A DNA stretch of 41,964 nt from Gammaproteobacteria bacterium (GTDB lineage Bacteria > Pseudomonadota > Gammaproteobacteria > Pseudomonadales > Azotimanducaceae), in contig JAPPHD010000021.1 of NCBI GenBank assembly GCA_028821125.1, forward strand, positions 1 to 41,964. Reading direction: 5' to 3'. Shown here in pieces: positions 35,372 through 41,964 of this stretch (position 1 is the stretch's first letter; each line of letters starts with the position of its first letter). Below the pieces are notes generated by a model, which worked only from the letters and a program-made list of their open reading frames with translations, was not told the DNA's origin and did not search any database. Made by a program: the position numbers and the translations under genes.

Positions 35372-37041
35372 AGCTGCCTGAAGCGCTCATCGCCGCCGTT
35401 GCGCTGACCCTGGCGACAATCGCCCAGGGCGCGGATGCCGCCGTGCAGGCCCGGGTAGATCCCCCCGTCGTGGAAGAGATGGAAACGGTTCGGCTCACCC
35501 TGCGGGTGGACGGCGGCAACCAGGCGGAAGGCCTGGACCTGAGCGCCCTGGAGGGTGATTTCGAGGTGCTGGGCACCAACACCTCCAGCCAGTTCCAGAG
35601 CATCAACGGCCAGGTGCGGAGCTGGGTGGAATACCAGGTCAACCTGCGTCCCAAGCGCGCCGGCACCCTGGAGATTCCGCCGCTGTCCATTGCCGGCCAG
35701 ACCAGCGCCCCACTGAGCGTCAGGGTGCGACCGCTCGCCCCCGAAGTCCGGCAGACTATCGACCGGATGGTGTTCTTCGAGGTGGAAGTCTCGCCCAATC
35801 CCGTCTACGTGCAGGCCCAGGCGCTGATGACCCGGCGTCTCTACTATGCGAGCGGCGTACAGATCTACAGCGACCTGCCGGGCGTACCCGACATCCCCAA
35901 CGCGGTGGTCATACCGGTGGGCGAAACCCGCTCCACAACCGAAGTGCGCCCCGAGGGCCGCTACGGTGTACTCGAGCAACGATACGCCATCTTCCCTGAG
36001 CAGAGCGGCTCGCTGGTCATCCCAGAGATCTCCGTGACCAGTTCCGTACGGCTCACCAGCAGCGGCAGAACGCGTCGGTCGGGCATCCGGGTCAGCACAC
36101 CGGAGATCCGTCTCGACGTGCTGCCGGTGCCCGCTTCGTATCCGGCCGACCGGCCCTGGCTGCCCGCCAGGCAGGTATCCTTGACCGATACCTGGGAACC
36201 TGCCGGCCTGTCGTTCGACCTCGGCGAGCCGGTGCGGCGCACCCTGACCGTGAACGTCGCGGGAAACACCGGTTCCTCGATCCCTCCCGTCGCGCTGGAG
36301 CTGCCCGGAGACGCCTTCAAGCAGTATCCGGAACCCGTCGGCATCAGCGAAGAGACGGTGGCCTCCGATGTGGTGGGCACCCGCGAACAGGCCTATTCCA
36401 TCGTCCCTGTCGCACCCGGAGTGCTGCAACTGCCGGAAATCGGCCTCACCTGGTGGGACACGGCGAACGGCCGCGTACGCATAGCCTCGGCGCCCGGGGA
36501 GCGGGTTCGCATCGTGGGGGATCCCATCGCCGCACCCGAATCCGCCGCAACGGGCGGCATCGCGGAGGCGGTGCCCGCGCAGCCGGCGGCACAACCGCCC
36601 ACGGCAGCAGGCGAACCCGCCAACCCCTATCCCCCCTGGCTGATCGGGTTGACGGCGTTCGCCTTCTGCGGCTGGGCGGCCACCTGGCTGAGAATGCGGC
36701 GCCGCTCCTCGGGAGCGGCCGCGCCGCATACCGACCCACGGCGCGACGCCTCATGGAAAGCGCTGCTCGCCGCCTGCCGCGGCGGGGATGCAAAGGTCAT
36801 GCGCGACGCCTGGATCGGGCATCTCGGGGTACTCTGGAACGCGGCGCCGGACCGCACGGTCGCAACGATCCGGCGTCATCCCGAGGGGAGAGCGCTGCTC
36901 GATGCGCTGAACCGGTCGCTCTACGCGGCCGGTGCGGCCGATCCCCCCGATGGGGCGAAGATCATCGAAGCCACGCGATCCATGCTCGAACCCGTGCACA
37001 AGCGCCCGCCGCACCCGCTGCCGGAACTGTACGCGCACTGA
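35368..37041 (+). CDS. batD: BatD family protein
   Basis: A 557-residue exported protein. A signal peptide ends near QGADA. Long beta-rich periplasmic repeats follow (VQARVDPPVVEEMETVRLTL, then FEVLGTNTSSQ and VEYQVNLRPKRAGTLEIPPL). A single C-terminal membrane helix at about 418-438 precedes a cytoplasmic helical tail. This is the BatD/oxygen-tolerance layout. It completes the moxR-DUF58-DUF4381-batA-batBC-batD operon. The GTG at 35368 overlaps the upstream stop, and it converges with pepN. Confidence 0.88.
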   Translation: MKLPEALIAAVALTLATIAQGADAAVQARVDPPVVEEMETVRLTLRVDGGNQAEGLDLSALEGDFEVLGTNTSSQFQSINGQVRSWVEYQVNLRPKRAGTLEIPPLSIAGQTSAPLSVRVRPLAPEVRQTIDRMVFFEVEVSPNPVYVQAQALMTRRLYYASGVQIYSDLPGVPDIPNAVVIPVGETRSTTEVRPEGRYGVLEQRYAIFPEQSGSLVIPEISVTSSVRLTSSGRTRRSGIRVSTPEIRLDVLPVPASYPADRPWLPARQVSLTDTWEPAGLSFDLGEPVRRTLTVNVAGNTGSSIPPVALELPGDAFKQYPEPVGISEETVASDVVGTREQAYSIVPVAPGVLQLPEIGLTWWDTANGRVRIASAPGERVRIVGDPIAAPESAATGGIAEAVPAQPAAQPPTAAGEPANPYPPWLIGLTAFAFCGWAATWLRMRRRSSGAAAPHTDPRRDASWKALLAACRGGDAKVMRDAWIGHLGVLWNAAPDRTVATIRRHPEGRALLDALNRSLYAAGAADPPDGAKIIEATRSMLEPVHKRPPHPLPELYAH

Positions 37042-37043
37042 GC

Positions 37044-37058
37044 GGCCGGGGCCCGGCC
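37044..37058. terminator. Hairpin between convergent batD and pepN
   Basis: GGCCGG and CCGGCC form a 6-bp GC-only stem with a 3-base loop in the 25 bp between the two stop codons. No T-run is present. Confidence 0.35.
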
Positions 37059-37066
37059 ATTGGCGA

Positions 37067-39742
37067 TCAGCCCGACCGCCGATCGTCCAGGCTCTTGCTC
37101 ACCACCTCGAAAACATCCCGGGAAATCCCGCGCGGCTCGTCCGCAACCGCGCGAATCTGCCCGAGCGCCGCCTTCATCAGCGCCTGCCGCCCCGCATCGA
37201 ACTTGCGCCAGCGAGTGAGCGGAGTCAGAAGCCGGGCGGCAACCTGCGGATTTTCGGCGTCGCGCTCGATGACGCGCTCCGCCAGGAAGGTGTAACCCGA
37301 ACCGTCGGCCGCGTGAAAATTGCGGTTGTTGCGCAGGCTGAAGGCGCCGTACAGGGAGCGGATCTTGTTCGGGTTCCTGACATCGAAAGCCGCGTGCCGC
37401 TCCAGTTCCGCGACGGTTCCTGCGCCGTTCAGCGGACTGACCGCCTGAACCTGCAACCACTGGTTCACCACCAGGGCTTCCCGCCGCCAACGCTCGTGGA
37501 ATCCCGCCAGCAATTCGGCCTTCGAAGGATGCGTCGGACTGTCGGTGATCTCGGTCAGCGCCGCCAGCCGGTCGGTCAGGTTGTCCGCGGCTTCGAGGTG
37601 ACTCGTGAGCAGGTCGTGGGCCGACTCCCCGAGCGCAAGGGCCAGGTAGCCGAGCGCCAGGTTACGGGCTCCCCGGCGGGCCATGCCCGCATCGTCGGCG
37701 ACACAGGGCCCCTCGGGAGCGTTGGCTTCGTAGAGCCTGAGCCAGCCATCGCGCAGTTTTTCGGCAATGGCGCCTTTCAGCGCGTCCCGTGCGCCGCAGA
37801 TCCCCTCGACATCAACGGTCTCCGCCGACTCGAACAGGTACTCCTCGGATGGTAGCGTCAGCATGCCGTTCAGCATCAGCTTTTCTTCCGGACCCCGCGC
37901 GGCGATGGCCTCCTCCACAAGACCGGCGAACAGGTCGAGCAACAGATCGCTCACCGGCGCGCCCCCCCTGATCGCACGCAAATCTTCCTCGAGCAGGCTC
38001 TGCAGGGCATCCCAGCGGGCGAACCCGTCCCGGTCATGGCGCGCGAGCGCCGCCAGCGCCGTCGCCGGCCGGTCGCATTCGATACGCACCGGCGCGGAAA
38101 AGCGGCGCAAAAGGCTCGGCAGCGGCTCCGCGCGCAGGCCCCCCAGCGAAACGGTCGCCGCCGCGTCCCGGACATGGACGAGCAGGCTGGAACCGCGCCG
38201 TTCCCACTGAGCATCGCTGTGCACCTCGAGCCGCTCGTCGACCTGTTCCTCGCCGCTAATCCCTACCAACCCGATCAGCAAGGGAATGTGGAACGGCTCC
38301 TTGACCGGCTGCCTCGGCGTCGCGGGACAGGACTGCCCGATCGCCAGCCGCAGCGCTCCGTTCTCCCACGCGGTGCCGATGCGCAGCACCGGCGTGCCCG
38401 CCTGCGAATACCAGCGCCGGAACTGCGCAAGGTCGATGCCGTTGGCCTCCTCCATGGCGACGACGAAATCCTCGGTGGTCACGGCCTGCCCGTCGTGCCG
38501 CTCGAAGTAGAGATCGGTACCCTTGCGGAACCCCTCCTCGCCCACCAGGGTGCGGATCATGCCCACCACCTCGGCGCCCTTCTCGTAGACGGTGGCGGTG
38601 TAGAAATTCGATATCTCCATGTACGAATCCGGCCGCACCGGGTGCGCCATGGGTCCGCTGTCCTCGGCGAACTGCCGGGATCGCAGGTCCGTCGCATCCT
38701 CGATACGCTTGACCGTACGCGAGTGCATGTCGGCGGTGAACTCCGCATCCCGGAAGACCGTGAACCCTTCCTTCAGGCTGAGCTGAAACCAGTCGCGGCA
38801 GGTGACCCGGTTGCCCGACCAGTTATGGAAGTACTCATGGGCGATGATCGCTTCCACGCGCAGGTAGGCCTCATCCACCGCGGTATCCGGCGAGGCCAGC
38901 ACGCAGGAGGTGTTGAACACGTTCAGGCCCTTGTTCTCCATGGCGCCCATGTTGAAATCCTCGACCGCCACGATCATGTAGATGTCGAGGTCGTACTCGC
39001 GGCCGAAGCGCTCCTCGTCCCAGCGCATGGCCCGTTTCAGGGCGCCCATGGCGAATCCGCACTGGCCGATGTTGTGCGGCTCCGAGTAGATGCGCAGTTC
39101 CACGTCGCGGCCGCTGGCCGTGGTGAACGTATCGGTCATGAGCGCCAGGTCGCCGGCCACCAGGGCAAAGAGGTAGCTCGGCTTGGGAAACGGGTCCCGC
39201 CAGGTCACCCGGCGCCTTCCGTCCGCCTCGCTCTCCTCGATGAGATTGCCGTTGGAGAGCATCACCGGAAACCGCGCGGAGTCGGCGACGATGGTGGTGG
39301 TAAACCGGGAAAGGATGTCGGGCCGGTCCTGGTAGTAGGTGATCTTGCGGAAACCCTCGGCTTCGCACTGCGTGCAGTACATCGAACCCGAGCGGTACAG
39401 CCCTTCGAAGGCGGTGTTCTCTTCCGGCACGATGCGGGTGACGATGGAGAGTTCGCAGGACGGCGGCAGGCCAAAGAGTTCCAGCGACCGGTCGTCCACC
39501 CGGTATTCGTTGCCCGACAGCGGCCTGCCGTCGACGGCCACCGAGACGAATTCCAGTTCCTCGCCGTCGAGCACCAGGGGCGCCTCCCCGGCGGCCTGCC
39601 CGTCGCGCCGCACCCGCAACCGCGACCTCACCTCGGTGACGCCGTCGCGGATATCGAATTCCAGGTGTGTCTCCTCCGTCTGCCAGTCGGGCGGCCGGTA
39701 GTCCTTGAGATAGATCGTTCTCGGGGCTGCATCCTTGGCCAA
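37067..39742 (-). CDS. pepN: Aminopeptidase N (M1 zinc metallopeptidase)
   Basis: An 891-residue cytoplasmic aminopeptidase that removes N-terminal residues from peptides. The exopeptidase motif GAMEN (about 266-270) and zinc site HEYFHNW with the distant Glu in SLKEGFTVFRD are present, and the whole protein aligns by eye with E. coli PepN (870). I set the start at the TTG at 39742: AAGGAG lies six bases before it and the protein then begins MAKDAAPRTIYLKDYRPPDW, as in the family. A longer reading from a GTG at 39802 (911 residues) has no ribosome site and adds 20 residues unlike PepN. It is divergent from the XdhC gene. Confidence 0.95.
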   Translation of the reverse strand: MAKDAAPRTIYLKDYRPPDWQTEETHLEFDIRDGVTEVRSRLRVRRDGQAAGEAPLVLDGEELEFVSVAVDGRPLSGNEYRVDDRSLELFGLPPSCELSIVTRIVPEENTAFEGLYRSGSMYCTQCEAEGFRKITYYQDRPDILSRFTTTIVADSARFPVMLSNGNLIEESEADGRRRVTWRDPFPKPSYLFALVAGDLALMTDTFTTASGRDVELRIYSEPHNIGQCGFAMGALKRAMRWDEERFGREYDLDIYMIVAVEDFNMGAMENKGLNVFNTSCVLASPDTAVDEAYLRVEAIIAHEYFHNWSGNRVTCRDWFQLSLKEGFTVFRDAEFTADMHSRTVKRIEDATDLRSRQFAEDSGPMAHPVRPDSYMEISNFYTATVYEKGAEVVGMIRTLVGEEGFRKGTDLYFERHDGQAVTTEDFVVAMEEANGIDLAQFRRWYSQAGTPVLRIGTAWENGALRLAIGQSCPATPRQPVKEPFHIPLLIGLVGISGEEQVDERLEVHSDAQWERRGSSLLVHVRDAAATVSLGGLRAEPLPSLLRRFSAPVRIECDRPATALAALARHDRDGFARWDALQSLLEEDLRAIRGGAPVSDLLLDLFAGLVEEAIAARGPEEKLMLNGMLTLPSEEYLFESAETVDVEGICGARDALKGAIAEKLRDGWLRLYEANAPEGPCVADDAGMARRGARNLALGYLALALGESAHDLLTSHLEAADNLTDRLAALTEITDSPTHPSKAELLAGFHERWRREALVVNQWLQVQAVSPLNGAGTVAELERHAAFDVRNPNKIRSLYGAFSLRNNRNFHAADGSGYTFLAERVIERDAENPQVAARLLTPLTRWRKFDAGRQALMKAALGQIRAVADEPRGISRDVFEVVSKSLDDRRSG

Positions 39743-39820
39743 TGGTTTCTCCTTGAGGGAATCCGATTCAATGAACAGTTTTTCCGGGCGTCGAACGGAC
39801 ACGAGGTGAAGGACACCGCA

Positions 39821-39848
39821 TGGACGGGTACGCGAACCGGCTTATAAT
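39821..39848 (+). promoter_or_regulatory. Candidate promoter of the XdhC-MocA genes
   Basis: A perfect TATAAT (39843-39848) follows TGGACG (39821-39826) with a 16-bp spacer, 40 bp before the ATG at 39889. Confidence 0.5.
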
Positions 39849-39888
39849 TCGCTGCGTGGTGTAACGCAACCAGCCGGTAAACCTTCTC

Positions 39889-40890
39889 ATGCAAGCCGTC
39901 GACAATGAAGTGCTGAACCAGGTGAACGCCTGGCTCGATTCCGGGCGGCGTTGCTGGCTCGCGACCGTGGTGCAGACCTGGGGGTCTTCGCCCCGGCCGG
40001 TGGGTTCGCTGTTCGCCTGCGACCCGGACGGCCATGTCGTCGGCTCGCTGTCCGGCGGGTGTGTCGAGGACGACCTGCTCGAGAAACTGCAGCGCGGCCA
40101 ATTGGCCGACCGATACGCCCAGTTCTTCCAGTACGGCATTACCGCGGAAGAGACGGAGAAGCTCGGCCTGCCCTGCGGCGGCCATCTTTACGTGGTTGTC
40201 GAGCCGCTCGATCCGACGGAGGTGTACCGGGCGCATTTCCATCACCTGCGCGATCGACTGGAAGCGCGGCGGACCGTCCGCCGCCGGGTGGACCTGAAAC
40301 GGCGCAGTTTCGATCACGTCGATGTCGACATCTACGAACCGCTGGCCTGGGACCCGGGAACCGAGGTGCTGGAACACACCTACGGGCCGCGCCAGCAACT
40401 GTTCATCATCGGCGCCGGCATGGTCTCCAAGTACCTGGCCGAACTGGCGCAGAAGCTCGACTACGAGGTCACGGTGTGCGACCCGCGCGAACACCTGCTG
40501 AACGACTTCAACGTGCCCGGGGTGCGGCTCGTCAACGACATGCCCGACGACGCGGTAAGGGCTTACGCCGACGACCCCTCGTCGGCCATCGCCGCCCTCA
40601 CCCACGACCCGCGCATCGACGACATGGGCATGATGGAAGCGCTCAGAACGGATGCCTTCTACGTCGGCGCCATGGGCTCGGCACGCACCTCCGCGAGCCG
40701 CCGGGAACGGTTGCGGGCGCTCGAACTCAGCGAGGCGGAAATCGCCCGGCTGCACGCCCCCATCGGCCTGCCCATCGGCAGCAAGACACCCCCGGAAATA
40801 GCGGTTGCGGTGATGGCGGAGATCCTCGCCATACGGGCCGAACAGGCAGCGGCGAGCCGGCGGCAACTCGCTCGGGCCGCCGCCGGCTGA
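39889..40890 (+). CDS. XdhC/CoxI-family protein
   Basis: A 333-residue protein of the XdhC/CoxI family, which binds molybdenum cofactor and helps insert it, usually in its sulfurated form, into xanthine dehydrogenase or CO-dehydrogenase type enzymes. The N-terminal block GSSPRPVGSLFA and LSGGCVEDDLL, the Rossmann motif FIIGAGMVSKYLAELA, ALTHDPRIDD and YVGAMGSARTSASRRERL are family marks, as is PIGLPIGSKTPPEIAVAVMAEI. It is followed closely by a MocA-type nucleotidyltransferase. No molybdenum hydroxylase gene is visible in the window. Confidence 0.92.
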   Translation: MQAVDNEVLNQVNAWLDSGRRCWLATVVQTWGSSPRPVGSLFACDPDGHVVGSLSGGCVEDDLLEKLQRGQLADRYAQFFQYGITAEETEKLGLPCGGHLYVVVEPLDPTEVYRAHFHHLRDRLEARRTVRRRVDLKRRSFDHVDVDIYEPLAWDPGTEVLEHTYGPRQQLFIIGAGMVSKYLAELAQKLDYEVTVCDPREHLLNDFNVPGVRLVNDMPDDAVRAYADDPSSAIAALTHDPRIDDMGMMEALRTDAFYVGAMGSARTSASRRERLRALELSEAEIARLHAPIGLPIGSKTPPEIAVAVMAEILAIRAEQAAASRRQLARAAAG

Positions 40891-40895
40891 AGCCC

Positions 40896-41468
40896 TTGAC
40901 CGGCCGCCCTGCCGCCGGCGCCGTGATCCTGGCGGCGGGGGAATCCACACGTTTCGGCAGCGACAAGCGCAGGTTTCGCCTGGCTGACGGGCGAACCATG
41001 CTGGAAACGACAATTGCGGTTTATTCGGGCGTATTCGAGGAGATTTTGCTGGTGCTCAAAATCGCCGACAAGGCCTGGGCATCCAGGCTCGACAAGGTAC
41101 AGTTGGTGTACGCCAGGGACGCAGCCCTTGGCATGGGTCATTCCCTGGCTGCCGGTGTGGGGGCCGGCCGGCACCTCGATTTCCTTTTCGTTGCCCTGGC
41201 CGACATGCCCGATATCCAGGCCGATACCCTGATGCGCCTGAAGGACGCCATGGCCGGCCCCGAATCCATTGTCCAACCCGCCTACCGCGGAACGCCGGGG
41301 CACCCCGTCGGGTTCGGCCGCGCCCACTTCAATGAACTCCGGCGCCTAACCGGCGACCTGGGCGCCAGAGGAGTGGTCCGGGCACATGGCGAAAGTACCC
41401 TTCGCATCGAGGTGAACGACCCCGGTGTGCTGAAGGATTACGACGTGCCGACCCGAGCCGACACCTGA
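40896..41468 (+). CDS. MocA/MobA-type molybdenum cofactor nucleotidyltransferase
   Basis: A 190-residue nucleotidyltransferase. The signature LAAGESTRFGSDKR near the start, ALADMPDI (metal-binding Asp) and PAYRGTPGHPVGF match the MocA family, which attaches CMP (or GMP in MobA) to molybdenum cofactor. Pairing with XdhC favours MocA, giving the cytidine form used by CO-dehydrogenase-like hydroxylases. The start is uncertain: TTG at 40896 is chosen, with CTG at 40887 (overlapping the XdhC stop as CTGA) as the alternative; neither has a clear ribosome site. Confidence 0.85.
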   Translation: MTGRPAAGAVILAAGESTRFGSDKRRFRLADGRTMLETTIAVYSGVFEEILLVLKIADKAWASRLDKVQLVYARDAALGMGHSLAAGVGAGRHLDFLFVALADMPDIQADTLMRLKDAMAGPESIVQPAYRGTPGHPVGFGRAHFNELRRLTGDLGARGVVRAHGESTLRIEVNDPGVLKDYDVPTRADT

Positions 41469-41533
41469 TTGCGGAGCCGGTCTGTCGATTGATTTATGCC
41501 TCCAAACAACCAAGTTTCGCCTGGCGCCCGGAT

Positions 41534-41769
41534 GAGGACGTGGAAGAAACAACGCCGAATCTCGGGAAAGGGTTCGCATGCGGCGCTTCCCTTTCGGCGC
41601 GTTAAGCTCGTCCGAAAGCCTCGCGTCTTGCTGAATGCCTTGCGTACAGCAAAAAAAGAGGCCGTGCGCCGAAAGGGAAGCGCCGCATGCGAACTCGCTG
41701 TTGAGACTGACGATATTAGTTCAAATAACTTTTTCTTTAAAATCAAAAAATTAAGTTTTGCTCCATGAA
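41534..41769 (+). repeat. Family B hairpin element, copy B2
   Basis: Matches B1 from GAGGACGTGG to CCATGAA. The left arm is 41570-41600, the loop 41601-41665 (65 nt, diverged from B1 and partly A-rich) and the right arm 41666-41696. The 31-nt arms pair completely with one G-U. The AT-rich tail ends TCCATGAAAG (41762-41771), like A2. It lies downstream of the MocA-type gene, and element A3 follows within about 20 bp. The 65 bp before it (41469-41533) hold nothing recognised. Confidence 0.85.
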
Positions 41770-41790
41770 AGTTCCCAACCCGGCCGGCCG

Positions 41791-41964
41791 GGACGCTGAC
41801 GCGCAAGGAACAGAAACCCGCTGGGAGAGAGTAGGTGTGCGGTGCGGGTATCCGGCACCTTTAAAGCACCCCTGCGCCCTCGAATTCCACGAAAACGCGT
41901 CCGCTTGGTGTGCCGGATACCCGTACCGCATACCTGCTCTCGGTGTCGAGTCACTGGTATTATG
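41791..41964 (+). repeat. Family A hairpin element, copy A3 (right end outside window)
   Basis: Starts like A2 with GG.CGCTGACGCGCA. The left arm is 41827-41857, the loop 41858-41910 and the right arm 41911-41941. The loop and right arm are almost identical to A2; the left arm pairs with three G-U positions. After the right arm, GGTGTC is shared with A2 in part, and then the window ends before any tail could be seen. Confidence 0.85.

Noticed and set aside
30245-37041. The MoxR/VWA operon as an anti-phage or ternary defence system
   Set aside because: Gene order moxR-DUF58-DUF4381-batA-batB/C-batD is the widespread Bat aerotolerance-type operon, without nuclease or other effector genes.
41743-41954. 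Short open frames inside the A and B repeats on both strands
   Set aside because: They are similar between copies only because the DNA is repeated; they cross hairpin arms, differ in ends, and lack ribosome sites.

Overview
The window comes from a high-GC gammaproteobacterium, judged by eye from base composition and from protein families. Two blocks match gene order I know from Pseudomonas: long-form gap, mfd, a CsiV-type gene and methylthioinosine phosphorylase on the left, and lexA near topA further right. The ferredoxin-dependent 2-oxoacid oxidoreductase operon inserted between gap and mfd is not part of that Pseudomonas arrangement. No tRNA, rRNA, CRISPR array, transposase, integrase or phage gene is visible. 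I annotate 33 protein genes.

Layout. Positions 1-930 hold iron storage (bfr) and its divergent partner bfd, with candidate Fur sites between them. Positions 971-7245 (minus strand) hold a long gluconeogenic-type GAPDH and a three-gene operon: a GltD-like flavoprotein with two [4Fe-4S] clusters, then KorA and KorB. Positions 7454-12398 hold mfd and a CsiV-like secreted protein. This meets a minus-strand operon (12363-14745) of MscS channel, purine phosphoribosyltransferase and MTIP, joined by stop/start overlaps. lexA, with two SOS boxes, is divergent from that operon. topA with a good promoter and a small membrane protein follow. Positions 19105-22342 hold usp, slt and tatD. Positions 22668-27216 hold five genes joined by ATGA, ATGAATGA or GTGA overlaps: C39-like peptidase, small membrane protein, GNAT, S9 peptidase and a D-Ala-D-Ala ligase-type ATP-grasp enzyme. 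amtB and pyrD follow on the minus strand. Positions 30245-37041 hold a MoxR/DUF58/Bat operon with a BatB-BatC fusion. pepN, XdhC and a MocA-type nucleotidyltransferase close the gene-bearing part.

The most unusual content lies between genes. There are two families of long hairpin elements. Family A is at the left edge, at 22334-22570 and at the right edge. Family B is at 30015-30231 and 41534-41769. Each has 31-nt arms and a conserved or semi-conserved loop. Three of the five also show an AT-rich tail ending in CCATGAA. All five point the same way. Every mismatch between arms can pair as G-U if the plus strand is transcribed, which suggests the elements are, or were, selected as structured RNA. 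They look mobile: one supplies the stop codon of tatD, another abuts the start of moxR, and one A and one B copy lie in tandem at the right edge. I do not recognise them as a named repeat family.
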